This document shows positions 40,087-49,302 of a stretch of DNA of 64,000 nucleotides, piece after piece (position 1 is the first letter of the stretch; each line of letters begins with the position of its first letter). Location of the stretch: positions 4,754,501-4,818,500 of the forward strand of contig NC_018012.1 of the NCBI RefSeq assembly GCF_000227745.2, given 5' to 3'. The notes beneath the pieces are model-generated. The model was not told where the DNA came from. It saw only the letters and a program-made list of their open reading frames with translations, and ran no database searches. The DNA is from Thiocystis violascens DSM 198. GTDB lineage: Bacteria; Pseudomonadota; Gammaproteobacteria; Chromatiales; Chromatiaceae. Position numbers and translations under genes: made by a program.

Positions 40087-40722
40087 ATGTACGCCATGCA
40101 GCACCCGCTTTCCGCAACCCTCTATTTGGATGGCATCGCCATCCGTCAAGTCGACCGCGGCCTGTTCTGTATCAACGATCTGCACCGCGCCGCCGGCGGC
40201 AAGAAACGCGATCAGCCATCTAACTGGCTGTGTTTGGAGCAGACCAAGGCGCTGATCGACGAATGCGCCAAAACTGTCGCTGGCGGCTCGGACGGAAAAC
40301 CCGGAACGGAATACGATCAACCGGTTAGAGTGATCCAGGGCGGCGACCCCGCCGCCCAAGGCACCTACGTCATCCGCGAACTGGTCTACGCCTATGCCAT
40401 GTGGATCAGCCCCGCGTTCCACCTGCGCGCCATCCGCTTCCTCGACGCCGCCCTGCGCGGCGACACCGCGCCCCAGGCCGACGCCGACTGCGCCCGGTTG
40501 CTCCGGCTCACCCGCGAGGCCCTGCTGGAGATCGCCCCGCAACTGGAGATGGTCTTTCGCTGCGCCAACGCGGGCCTGACCAACGCCCAGACCGCGCGCG
40601 CCGTCGGCACCAGTCAGCGCCGCATCGAGCGTCTCAAAGCCCGCTTGCGCCGTCTCGGGCTGCTGCCGGAGGTGTGCGCGACGCCCAGCAGCCAACTCGA
40701 CCTCTTCGCGGAGGCCATCTAA
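40087..40722 (+). CDS. KilA-N domain antirepressor-like protein
   Basis: A 211-residue protein. KilA-N covers about residues 1-110 (GLFCINDLHRAAGGKKRDQP, SNWLCLEQTKALIDEC, then TYVIRELVYAYAMWISPAFH). The C-terminal HTH includes NAGLTNAQTARAVGTSQRRI. KilA-N proteins of this kind act as phage antirepressors. ATG 40087 is preferred over GTG 40075. It is the second antirepressor of the prophage, placed between tail tube and tail chaperone, and is coupled to a paralogue of the rha partner gene. Confidence 0.82.
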   Translation: MYAMQHPLSATLYLDGIAIRQVDRGLFCINDLHRAAGGKKRDQPSNWLCLEQTKALIDECAKTVAGGSDGKPGTEYDQPVRVIQGGDPAAQGTYVIRELVYAYAMWISPAFHLRAIRFLDAALRGDTAPQADADCARLLRLTREALLEIAPQLEMVFRCANAGLTNAQTARAVGTSQRRIERLKARLRRLGLLPEVCATPSSQLDLFAEAI

Positions 40723-40952
40723 TGAACCTCACAATCGACCTCGGCGGCAGCGACAACCCGCTGGACGATCTGGAGCGCGTCTCCGACTGCTTCTCGGCCC
40801 TCGACGACCTGCTCCAGGGCTGCCACCTCCAAGACCCCGAGCGCGAGCGTCTCGCGGTCCTGATCGCCACCCTCACCCTGCTTCAGCGCGCGGCCCTCGA
40901 CCATCTCCTCGACGCGCGTCTTGCATCGTCGCGTCTGCATGCGGTAGCCTGA
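40722..40952 (+). CDS. antirepressor-partner small protein (copy 2)
   Basis: A 76-residue paralogue of the 23891-24142 protein (TIDLGGSDNPLDDLERVSDC, FSALDDLLQGCHLQDPERER, LLQRAALDHLL). ATG overlaps the KilA-N stop (TAATG). The pair of genes and the terminator match the rha cassette in order, although the two antirepressors are unrelated. Function unknown. Confidence 0.6.
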   Translation: MNLTIDLGGSDNPLDDLERVSDCFSALDDLLQGCHLQDPERERLAVLIATLTLLQRAALDHLLDARLASSRLHAVA

Positions 40953-40960
40953 CGATCCCC

Positions 40961-41052
40961 GTCGAGACAGGGCATGCCCTGTCTCGACAGCGCCTACCGC
41001 TCCCAGAACCTTCCCGCTGAACCCTCGCAGCCTCCCGGCGCGGGGGTTTTTC
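40961..41052 (+). terminator. palindrome and rho-independent terminator after the KilA-N cassette
   Basis: A 13-bp perfect palindrome with a 2-nt loop lies at 40961-40988 (arms GTCGAGACAGGGC). The terminator stem AACCCTCGC (41020-41028) with GCGGGGGTT, loop AGCCTCCCGG, is followed by a T-run (41047-41051). The terminator is homologous to that at 24275-24309. Confidence 0.85.
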
Positions 41053-41091
41053 GTCGATGCTGTCGGCATTCCCCACTGCCCACAGCCGCCC

Positions 41092-41487
41092 ATGCGCACC
41101 CACAAAACCCTCGACCTCGACCCTGGCCGCGCCGTCACCGTGCGCGAACTGCGCGTGCGCGACGTGCGTCAGATCCTCGCCGCCCTCACCCCCGAGCAGG
41201 CCAAGCGCCCGCTGCCCGAACTGATCCGCGAGCACCTGCCGGATCTGTTGGCGCTCTTGGGCGATAGCCTGACCTTGCCCGACGGCGAGGTGCTGGACGA
41301 TCTCAGCCTCTCGGAGTGCGAAACCCTCGGGCGCGCCTGGTGGGAGCTGCACCAGCGTTTTTTCGCCCCGCTGCTCGCGCTCGCGCGGGCGCACGGCACG
41401 CCACCCGCGACCTCGACCGCGCCTGTCTCCTCCTCGTCGAACGCGGCCATGGCGCCATCTACGACTACGGCTGGGGTCTCTGGCTGA
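41092..41487 (+). CDS. tail assembly chaperone, zero-frame product
   Basis: A 131-residue Mu gp41-type chaperone (VTVRELRVRDVRQILAALTP, LPDGEVLDDLSLSECETLGR, AWWELHQRFF). After Phe codons at 41359-41364 the zero frame enters low-complexity sequence (ATSTAPVSSSSNAAMAPSTT), as expected past a frameshift site. In tailed phages the short and the frameshifted forms coat the tape measure during tail assembly. Directly upstream of the tape measure gene. Confidence 0.8.
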   Translation: MRTHKTLDLDPGRAVTVRELRVRDVRQILAALTPEQAKRPLPELIREHLPDLLALLGDSLTLPDGEVLDDLSLSECETLGRAWWELHQRFFAPLLALARAHGTPPATSTAPVSSSSNAAMAPSTTTAGVSG

Positions 41488-41522
41488 CCCTGCTTGAGCT
41501 GACCCGCGAGCGCGCAACATGA
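41092..41522 (+). CDS. tail assembly chaperone, -1 frameshift product
   Basis: The slippery heptamer T TTT TTC lies at 41358-41364 in the zero frame (CGT TTT TTC). Shifting by -1 gives a downstream segment DLDRACLLLVERGHGAIYDY followed by GWGLWLTLLELTRERAT, ending 41522 over the tape measure ATG (ATGA). Expected product about 143 residues. The domain-like shifted tail, the position and the heptamer together match the conserved G/GT-type frameshift of long-tailed phages. Confidence 0.75.
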
Positions 41523-44500
41523 GCGAGAACGCCCTCACCGTCAGCGTCCTGCTGACCCTCTCCGCAGAAGACTTCGCGCGCGCGGTCGCCGAGGCCCAGG
41601 GCGCCTTCGAGGGCGGCATGGACGGCGTGCGCGCGGCGACCGACGCCGCCGCCGGGGACGCCGGGGCGCAACTCGACGACCTCGGCGCGGGCCTGAACGA
41701 GACCGCCGCGGCCTCCGAGGACGCCGGGACGAAAATCGGCGGTTTCGTCGGGTCGCTGCTCTCGCTCGACGTGCTCGCGCGCGGCTTCGGCTGGTTGATG
41801 GAGCAGGCCGGCGATCTGATGGAACTGGCCGACGCCTGGGCCAACCTTCAGGCCAAGCTCGAACTGGCGACCGACAGCGGCGCGGCCGCCGCGCAGGCGC
41901 TGGCCGACGTGCAGGGCATCGCGCAAAGCACCTCCAGCGACATCGGGGCGACCGCCGATCTCTACGCCACCCTGAGTCGCGCGCTCAACAGTCTCGGCGA
42001 CGAGACCACCAGCGTTGCCGGTTTGACGCGCACTATCACCCAGGCGTTCGCGATTTCCGGGGCGAGCGCCGCCGAGAGCGCCGGCACCATTACCCAGTTG
42101 GCGCAGGCGCTGGCCTCCGGGCAGTTGCGCGGGGACGAATTCAACAGCGTCATGGAGCAGGCCCCCCGGCTTGCGCAGGCGCTGGCCGACGAACTCGGCG
42201 TCACCACCGGCGCCTTGCGCCAGATGGCCGAGGATGGCGAATTAACCGCCGAGGCCGTGATCGGCGCGCTCTCCGGTCAGGCCGACGCCATCGCCGCCGA
42301 GGCCGCTTCGCTCCCCGACACGTTTGAGCGCGCCACCACGCGCCTGAAAAACAGCCTGACCGGCGTGGTCGGCGGGCTCAACGATGCGCTGCACGGCGCC
42401 GAACTCTTCGCCACCGGCACCAACCTGCTGGCCGGGGTGATCGGGGCGCTGGCCAGCGGGATCGAGGCGCTGGGCGGCTTCCTGATCGCCATCGCGAGCG
42501 CCTTTGCGGCCATCCCCGCGCCCATCTATGCCGCCGTGGCCGCGATGACCGCGACCGGCGTGGCGCTGGCGTTGCTCTCGGTCAATTTCGCGGCGGTCAC
42601 CGGCGCGCTCGCGACCCTGGCGCTCGGGCTTGCCTCGGTCGCCCTGGCGGGCTGGGCGGCGTTCAGCGCCCAGGTCGCCGCCGCCGGCACCGCCCTGCGC
42701 GCGCTCTGGGTGCTGATGCTCGCCAATCCGCTGACCGCCCTGGCCGCCGTGCTGGGCATCGTCGCGGCGGGCTTCCTGGCCTTTAACGCCGCGTCGAAAG
42801 AGTCCGCGGCCAGCCTCGCCGCCGCGCACGACGAACTGACCAAGCAAACCACGGAACTGGAAGCGTTGCGCCGCACGCTCGCCACCGCGACCCCCGGCAC
42901 CGCCGCCTATACCGACGCCGAGCGGCAGTTGGCCACGCTCGTCCCCGGCCTGACCCTGTCGCTCAACGAGCAGGGGCTGGTTGTCGCCAAGATCGGCCAG
43001 GGCTACGAAGATAACGCGCGCGCGCTCGACGCCTACATCGCCGCGCAGAAGCAGGCCAGCGCCGACAACCTGCTGCAGCAGTTGGTGCTGGCCTCCAACG
43101 AACTCGACACCAACCGCCAGGCGCTAGACACCAACACGCAATCCTTGCGCGAGAACTACGGCATCGGGGTGGAGAACCGCAACGGCTGGCAGTCGTTCAA
43201 TCTCGCGGTCGAGCAATCGACCGGCGGGATCGACCGCCTCAATCGCAAGCAGACCGATCTCGCCAACGCCGCCAACGCCAGCGAGGCCAAGGTCCGCGCG
43301 CTCGCGCTCGGGCTGTATGAGGCAGGGATCGACTCCGGGCAGGCCGCCGAACAACTGCGCGCCCTGGGTCGCACCGACGCCGAGATCGCGCGCGTCGTCG
43401 GCCAGATCGACCGGCTCGCCGAGGCCGCGTTGGCCGCCCAGGGCCAGTTGACCGCGACCCAACAGGCCATCGGCGCCGCCGGTCTCGCGGCCGCACAGTC
43501 GGTCGGCCAGGCGATCCAGGCCGTCAGCACCGAAATCGAACGCCTCGACGGCGAGATCGAGCAGCATCGCCAGACCCTCGACACCGCCCTCAAGGCCGAA
43601 GGCCAAGGCTGGCGGACGCTGGGCGAGGAGGCCAAGTCCGCCTATCAGGGCCGGCTCGCCGACATCGACGCCCTCACCCAGGCGCAACTGGCCGCCGTCA
43701 ACCAGCAAACCGGCAACGAGCGCACCGCCGCCGCCCAGCGCGCCGCGATCTATCGGCTCGATGCCCAGGAGCGCCTCGCCGCGCTCAAGACCTACGAGAA
43801 CGAAGCCGTCTTTCTGGTCGAGCAGGAATACGCCAGTCGCCAAGACGCCGCGCGCGCCGCCGGGGCCGACGAGCGCGCGCTGAACGTCGAGATGCTCACG
43901 GCCAAGCGTGCCACGCTGCAAGAGATCGCGAGCGCCTACAAGGCCCATATCGACCAGCTCAACGCCGACGCGCAGCGCCACCTGAGCGAAGTGACCCGCA
44001 TCGAGGACCAGATCCGCGCGCTCAAGATGAGCACCGAGGACCGCATCCGCGAGATTCAGCGCGGCGCGATGACCGATCAGGCCGCCTATGCCGACCGGCA
44101 ACGCCAGGTCGAGGAGACCAGCGCGCAAGCCAAGCGGGCGCTGGTTGAGGGCAATTTCACCCTGGCGAAGGAACTGGCCCAAAAAGAGATGGAGCTGGCG
44201 TCGCAGCTCGCGCGCGAGGTTAAGGACGGCGAAACGGTCTATGTCTCCAAGCAGCGGGCCGCCGACAACGCCAGTAAAACGTTTCTGACCGGCTCGCAGC
44301 ACCTGGTGGAGGCGCTCGAACAGGAGGAGCAGTCGCATCGGGATGTCGCCAAGGAAGCCCAGGCCGCCGCCACCGCCCAGGAAACTGCGCTCACGGGCGT
44401 CACGGCCAGGATCGACGAACTCTCCACCAAGCTCGACAAAGAACTCAACCTCAAGCTGGTGGTCGACAGCCAGGCTGTCCAAGCCGAGATCGACGCCCTG

Positions 44501-45517
44501 GCGCCGCTGATTCAGGACAAGGAATACCTGCTTCAGACCAAGCTTGACCTGGACAGCCTCAAGACCAGTCTCGACAACGCCGGGGCGCTCGCGCGCGACA
44601 ACCCGCTCCGCCTGCAAGTCGCCCTGGACGGCGCGCAAGACGAACTCGCCCGCCTCGCCGCCTACGCCAAGGACCACCCGCTGGCCGCCGACCTGACGGT
44701 GACCACCGACAAGGCCGAGACCGCCATCGGCGCGGTCCAGCAATCGCTGAGCGAACTCGACGGCCTGACCACCGAGAGCGCGCACGTCGTCCAGAGCAAC
44801 GCCGGCGAGGTCAAGCAGTCGCTGGCCGATCTGGCGGGACTCACGACCGACAGCACGCACCGCGTCATGGATAACGTGGACGAGGTGCTGCGCGGTATCG
44901 CCGAACTGGAGCGCGACACCTCCAGCACCCACACCGTCTATGTGCGCGAGGTCAAGCGCAACGCCCTCGGCGGGTTGATTCATCCGTTCGCCCTGAGCGG
45001 AGTCGAAGGGTTTGCCAACGGCGGCGCCGTGCCCGGCTTCCCCGTCCCGCGCTGGTCCACCGTGCCCGGCTCCGGCAACACCGACAGCGTCCCGGCCTCG
45101 CTCGCCGCCGGTTCTTTTGTGCTGCGCAAGGCGGCGAGCCGCTATTACGGCTCCAGCCTGCTCGACCTCATCCAGCGGTTTGCCGGGGGTGGGCGCGTCG
45201 CCTCGCTCTTGATGCCCGGCGAGCGGCTGTTTAACCCCGGCACCGTCAACCGTCTTGGCGCAGGCTTCTTCGACGCCCTCAATCAGATGCGACTGCCGCG
45301 CGAGGCCCTGACCGCGCACCTGGCCAACCTCACCGCTCCGGTCGCGCGCTTCGCCGCCGGCGGGGCGGTCGGTCCCGTCGCCACCGCCTCCGCCGCCGCG
45401 CGCGACAGCGTCGACATCAACCTCCAGATCGGCCGCCAAGCCGTGCGCGTCCAGGGCGCGCGCGACCAAGCCCAGGCGCTCGCCAGCGCGCTTAAAGAAC
45501 TCCAGCGGGGCCTGTGA
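41519..45517 (+). CDS. tape measure protein
   Basis: A 1332-residue tail-length protein. It has an N-terminal tape-measure domain (GTITQLAQALASGQLRGDEF, NSVMEQAPRLAQALADELGV), then TM-like helices (about residues 300-430). Long coiled coils rich in Ala/Gln/Glu follow, with a Gly-rich end (FANGGAVPGF, then SVPASLAAGSFVLRKAASRY). A dispersed repeat is inserted in frame at about 44988-45012 (FALSGVEGF). Length predicts a tail of roughly 200 nm by the usual 0.15 nm per residue rule. Confidence 0.9.
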   Translation: MSENALTVSVLLTLSAEDFARAVAEAQGAFEGGMDGVRAATDAAAGDAGAQLDDLGAGLNETAAASEDAGTKIGGFVGSLLSLDVLARGFGWLMEQAGDLMELADAWANLQAKLELATDSGAAAAQALADVQGIAQSTSSDIGATADLYATLSRALNSLGDETTSVAGLTRTITQAFAISGASAAESAGTITQLAQALASGQLRGDEFNSVMEQAPRLAQALADELGVTTGALRQMAEDGELTAEAVIGALSGQADAIAAEAASLPDTFERATTRLKNSLTGVVGGLNDALHGAELFATGTNLLAGVIGALASGIEALGGFLIAIASAFAAIPAPIYAAVAAMTATGVALALLSVNFAAVTGALATLALGLASVALAGWAAFSAQVAAAGTALRALWVLMLANPLTALAAVLGIVAAGFLAFNAASKESAASLAAAHDELTKQTTELEALRRTLATATPGTAAYTDAERQLATLVPGLTLSLNEQGLVVAKIGQGYEDNARALDAYIAAQKQASADNLLQQLVLASNELDTNRQALDTNTQSLRENYGIGVENRNGWQSFNLAVEQSTGGIDRLNRKQTDLANAANASEAKVRALALGLYEAGIDSGQAAEQLRALGRTDAEIARVVGQIDRLAEAALAAQGQLTATQQAIGAAGLAAAQSVGQAIQAVSTEIERLDGEIEQHRQTLDTALKAEGQGWRTLGEEAKSAYQGRLADIDALTQAQLAAVNQQTGNERTAAAQRAAIYRLDAQERLAALKTYENEAVFLVEQEYASRQDAARAAGADERALNVEMLTAKRATLQEIASAYKAHIDQLNADAQRHLSEVTRIEDQIRALKMSTEDRIREIQRGAMTDQAAYADRQRQVEETSAQAKRALVEGNFTLAKELAQKEMELASQLAREVKDGETVYVSKQRAADNASKTFLTGSQHLVEALEQEEQSHRDVAKEAQAAATAQETALTGVTARIDELSTKLDKELNLKLVVDSQAVQAEIDALAPLIQDKEYLLQTKLDLDSLKTSLDNAGALARDNPLRLQVALDGAQDELARLAAYAKDHPLAADLTVTTDKAETAIGAVQQSLSELDGLTTESAHVVQSNAGEVKQSLADLAGLTTDSTHRVMDNVDEVLRGIAELERDTSSTHTVYVREVKRNALGGLIHPFALSGVEGFANGGAVPGFPVPRWSTVPGSGNTDSVPASLAAGSFVLRKAASRYYGSSLLDLIQRFAGGGRVASLLMPGERLFNPGTVNRLGAGFFDALNQMRLPREALTAHLANLTAPVARFAAGGAVGPVATASAAARDSVDINLQIGRQAVRVQGARDQAQALASALKELQRGL

Positions 45518-47913
45518 TGCCGAGCGCCTCCAGCCTGATCCGCTTCAGCCCCGGCCCGCACGCGGCCGCCGATCCCGATCCCGAGGAACGCCTGACGGTC
45601 ATCCTCACCACCGCCCTCAACGGCCTGTTGCGCACCACCCAGACCACCGGCAACCCGCTGGCCGTCGAACTGACCATCCAGTTTGCCGACACCGTCATCG
45701 CCCTCTGCGAGCGCGCCCATCTGCTCGGCGTCAGCCCCGCCGGACATGCCCCGCTCGTGCTGACCAAGGCGGGCTATTGGGGCTCCACTTGCGGTTACGG
45801 CGACCCCGCGACGGATGTGTTTTGGGTCTATTCTGACGCCACCGACGACGGCGAAACCCTGGTCATCGACACCCCCTGCGAAAATCTCTACGGCTGCTTT
45901 CACTGGCCATCCGCCGTCGTCGCCTACGATCCCCCGCTGGCAGACGACGAGACCGCCCCGACCATCACGCTCGCCCTGGACGGCTTCGTCGGGCTCGACG
46001 GCTCGACCGAGACCGGCGTGCGCCTGTCGATGCGTCTGATCCTGATCGAGCCGGGGGTGACGGGCGAGACCGAACTGGCGACCCTGAACTACGAGCAGGC
46101 GCCGCACTTCACCGGCTCCGGCACCAACATCACCGTCAAAAAATCCGACGCCGACCCGGACCCGGACGGGGAGGGCCTGTTCGCGCTCACCGGGCGCAAG
46201 ATCGCCGACGCGGTCAACGACGTGACCGGCGATTACGAGATCTGGTGGCGCATCTATCACGGCTCGGGCGACATGCTCTACACCGCGACCTGCGCCACGC
46301 CAGACGATCCCGAAACGCCGGATGACGACGAATCCCAGACCGCGACCCTTTCGGAGACTGTGCGCGATCGGCGTAACGCCGGCATTGGCGGCGGCTTCGG
46401 GTTATTCGACACCACCGATTTGATGGTGGCGCGGGTGCGGGTGGAGCCGGGGCCGCTGTCATTTAATGTGCTCACCGGCAGCGGGAAAACGAATCTGGGC
46501 GCTTTTCAATCAGGGATTGAGTCGCGGATACCGACCAGCGTGCTGACGGCGACCGCCGGTTGTTGGTATGGCCTGCTAAATAACCAGCCGATCGCGCTCT
46601 CTTTTGGTGGGCCTTCCATCTATGCGGCTGGTCGCTTGCTACAGACTGCCTCCGGCACCGTTTTGGGCGCTGCAATCCAGTCGTTCAACGGCGTTCCGTC
46701 CCTCGTCTACGTCACCGGAACCGATACGTTGACTCTATGGCGCCGGAGCCTTGTCCAGGGATTCGGCTCAGTGTCTGTCGGTTCGCGGTCGCGCCCCTTT
46801 GTAGACGGCAACCCCTCCGCGCCGTGGTACAGCTTTTCGTCAGACGGACTGTCGCTGGCGTGCCTGCTGCCGCGTTACGCCCCCGCCGTTACGACATCTG
46901 TCGACATGCTCCGCAATGGGCGCTTGTTTCGCGCGGACGTCAGCGCCCAGTTCGGGGCGTGGATGACGGTCATCGCTCCGCCGCACCTTCCACCCACCTG
47001 GACGGCCACGGCGGCGGCGACCAGCGCGTATGAGGCCGGACCTCCAGAATGCGGTCAGTTCGGCAACGTCGCCGACTGGTTCAACCAGTCGATGACATCG
47101 GTTATTCGGTATGACTTTGCATGGGACGTTCTGCTTTCCTTCTATTGGAGCCAAAACGAGCTGGTCCCGGTCGTCATCCCTGTCTCGCTGACCGCAGCTC
47201 GGGATTACGATTTTCATGCTTCAAATACAGATTATTGCAAAACCGTCTACGCCAACTATCAACGCACCGAAATCGACGAACAGACGCTGGAGGTGTCGAT
47301 CGGGTCATTGCCCGTTCAAACGTCAAGTTACGTTCTTCAAAAACAAGCCGTTGGTAACGTCGGAATCTTAGACACTGTATCGCTTGAAAAGATGTTAAAA
47401 AGACGCTTTTTGGTTGCAAATGCGGGATCCGACGCGTTATCGCTCGACGGTCCATTTTGCATTGACCACGGCGTCGTCAGATCCGGATTAGCGTCCGTTG
47501 AGCCGACCTCCGAAGACGGCTTGACGCTCGCGACCATTGACGGGGGCGGTGGAAATCGGCGCGTGCTGACCGAAACGCATGCGCCGTTTGACGTCGCTAC
47601 TGCCCTGGGTAACGAGCAAGTCGCTGTCTCTTTTTACGCAAGCGACGACACTCAAGCCGTCGCGTCACTGCTGCAAGCCGTGGTCAAGATCTTGAATATC
47701 CATCTACGCATTGCGCCAACGAGCAACCCGCGCGCTAGTGCGTTCCCTGACGGCGACTGCCTCACGCAATGGGTCGACATCACGGGAACGCCGATCACGC
47801 ATTTTAACGGCATCGAATACGATGCGCCTCGCTTCCTGTCAAATATTGCGCCAGTCACCCCCCACGCCTGCCTCCTTGCCCCCGACCCAGCCAGCGTTAA
47901 ACCCATCACATGA
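45517..47913 (+). CDS. large tail protein after tape measure (distal tail/tip type)
   Basis: A 798-residue protein of unknown family. The start is acidic and beta-rich (LTVILTTALNGLLRTTQTTG, LLGVSPAGHAPLVLTKAGYW). The 3' third is AT-richer and differs in codon use from about 46470 to 47870, hinting at module exchange. Contains six or more scattered Cys (GSTCGYGDP, CENLYGCFHW). ATG 45517 follows the tape measure stop at once. Likely distal tail or baseplate hub by position. Confidence 0.6.
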   Translation: MPSASSLIRFSPGPHAAADPDPEERLTVILTTALNGLLRTTQTTGNPLAVELTIQFADTVIALCERAHLLGVSPAGHAPLVLTKAGYWGSTCGYGDPATDVFWVYSDATDDGETLVIDTPCENLYGCFHWPSAVVAYDPPLADDETAPTITLALDGFVGLDGSTETGVRLSMRLILIEPGVTGETELATLNYEQAPHFTGSGTNITVKKSDADPDPDGEGLFALTGRKIADAVNDVTGDYEIWWRIYHGSGDMLYTATCATPDDPETPDDDESQTATLSETVRDRRNAGIGGGFGLFDTTDLMVARVRVEPGPLSFNVLTGSGKTNLGAFQSGIESRIPTSVLTATAGCWYGLLNNQPIALSFGGPSIYAAGRLLQTASGTVLGAAIQSFNGVPSLVYVTGTDTLTLWRRSLVQGFGSVSVGSRSRPFVDGNPSAPWYSFSSDGLSLACLLPRYAPAVTTSVDMLRNGRLFRADVSAQFGAWMTVIAPPHLPPTWTATAAATSAYEAGPPECGQFGNVADWFNQSMTSVIRYDFAWDVLLSFYWSQNELVPVVIPVSLTAARDYDFHASNTDYCKTVYANYQRTEIDEQTLEVSIGSLPVQTSSYVLQKQAVGNVGILDTVSLEKMLKRRFLVANAGSDALSLDGPFCIDHGVVRSGLASVEPTSEDGLTLATIDGGGGNRRVLTETHAPFDVATALGNEQVAVSFYASDDTQAVASLLQAVVKILNIHLRIAPTSNPRASAFPDGDCLTQWVDITGTPITHFNGIEYDAPRFLSNIAPVTPHACLLAPDPASVKPIT

Positions 47914-48287
47914 TCCAACTCGACACTCTCACGCTCCCCGACGGCCTGGATTGGCCTGACGAATTCGACACCAGCGCCATCGGCCAAAGCGTGCGCCGGC
48001 GTCTGGACGGCGGCCTGGTCGTCTACCCGCGCGCGCTCGCCGCGGGCCGTTCGATCACCCTGGTCGCGCCCAACGATCAGCCGCTCACCCGCGCCCAGGC
48101 CGCCGCGCTGGAGGCGCTGGCCGCCGTCGTCGGCGCCAGTTATGCCCTGACCCTGCGCGATGAGTCCTTTCAAGTCATGTTCCGCCACCACGACCCGCCC
48201 GCGCTCGACCTGACCCCGCTGGTCGATTACGCCGATCCCATCGACAGCGATTTCGTCGTTGGCACCGTCAAACTCTTCACCGTCTAA
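47910..48287 (+). CDS. small tail protein
   Basis: A 125-residue beta-rich protein (MIQLDTLTLPDGLDWPDEFD, RSITLVAPNDQPLTRAQAAA, FRHHDPPALDLTPLVDYADP). It overlaps the preceding gene by 4 nt. It matches in style a class of short tail-tip proteins found between tape measure and baseplate genes in Mu/B3-like phages, but I cannot name the family. Confidence 0.55.
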   Translation: MIQLDTLTLPDGLDWPDEFDTSAIGQSVRRRLDGGLVVYPRALAAGRSITLVAPNDQPLTRAQAAALEALAAVVGASYALTLRDESFQVMFRHHDPPALDLTPLVDYADPIDSDFVVGTVKLFTV

Positions 48288-48300
48288 CCCCGGAGATCCC

Positions 48301-49302
48301 ATGTCCATCCTCGCGTCCGAACTCCTCTGGCTGCGCCCCGCGCTGCAGTCCGATACCGTCCCCGCCCAAAACGGCGGGCGCTGCACCCAGACGCCCATCG
48401 TCTCGGGCGTCAAGAACAACCTTTTCCCCGATGTCAGCGCCGCCCAGCGCGCGGCGGGGGTCGAACATTGGCGCAAGGTCTTCGTCGCGGTCAAAAATGC
48501 CGACAACCTGCCCCTGGTCGATCCTCGGTTTTCCATCGAGATCGGCACCCCCGGCGACAGTCATGTGCTGCTCTATCCCGGCACCCTCACCGACACCCTG
48601 GATCAGGTGACCGCGCGCCCCTACGGCTACGGCACGCTGGCCAGCGCCGCCGATGCCGCTGACACCGAGATCAGCGTCACCACCGAGGCCGATTTTTCGG
48701 TCATGACCACGAAGCCCTTCCAGGTCGGCGATCTGGTCCGGATCGACGCGCGCACGACCGTGCTCGACAGCGGGCTGTCCGAATATGCCGAGATCGACAG
48801 CGTCGCCTACACCGGCACCGCCCTGACCCTCGGCCTGACCGCCGGGCTGACCAACGCCTACAGCGCCGGGGCAAAGATCGCGAGCGTCATCGAGCCGGGC
48901 GATCTGGCGACCGCCGTGAGCGGCAAGAGCATGACCGGCGGCGTCACCTATGACGACACGGCTTATCCCATCGCCGTGCCTCAGATCGGCGGCATCTACC
49001 AGACCTGGACCGTCACCGTCACCGACCACGCCACCGGCGCGCTCAGCGTCTCCGGGGATCTGATCGGGGCGGTCGGTACCGGTTCGACCGGCGTCAACCT
49101 GTCCCCATCAAACCCCAACGGCGGCACCTATTTCACCCTCGACGCCGACGGCTGGGGCGGCACGCCGGCCACCGGCGATACCCTGGTCTTCACCACCTCC
49201 CCCGCCGTCTGCCCGCTGTGGTATCGGCGCATCGTGCCCGCCGGGGCGGCGGCGATCAGTAGCGATCCGGTTAGCGTGTGCGTGGAAGGGGAGAGCGCCT
49301 GA
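48301..49302 (+). CDS. tail-tip structural protein
   Basis: A 333-residue protein. The N-terminal part (SELLWLRPALQSDTVPAQNG, GGVEHWRKVFVAVKN-type) is followed by repeated Ig-like or beta domains (AADAADTEISVTTEADFSVM, LDSGLSEYAEIDSVAYTGTA, YQTWTVTVTDHATGALSVSG). SD GGAG before ATG 48301. It forms an uninterrupted operon with the next three genes; function by position only. Confidence 0.55.
   Translation: MSILASELLWLRPALQSDTVPAQNGGRCTQTPIVSGVKNNLFPDVSAAQRAAGVEHWRKVFVAVKNADNLPLVDPRFSIEIGTPGDSHVLLYPGTLTDTLDQVTARPYGYGTLASAADAADTEISVTTEADFSVMTTKPFQVGDLVRIDARTTVLDSGLSEYAEIDSVAYTGTALTLGLTAGLTNAYSAGAKIASVIEPGDLATAVSGKSMTGGVTYDDTAYPIAVPQIGGIYQTWTVTVTDHATGALSVSGDLIGAVGTGSTGVNLSPSNPNGGTYFTLDADGWGGTPATGDTLVFTTSPAVCPLWYRRIVPAGAAAISSDPVSVCVEGESA

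Noticed and set aside
43124..45469. 781-codon minus-strand ORF opposite the tape measure gene
   Set aside because: Antisense shadow caused by high GC third positions in a helical protein.
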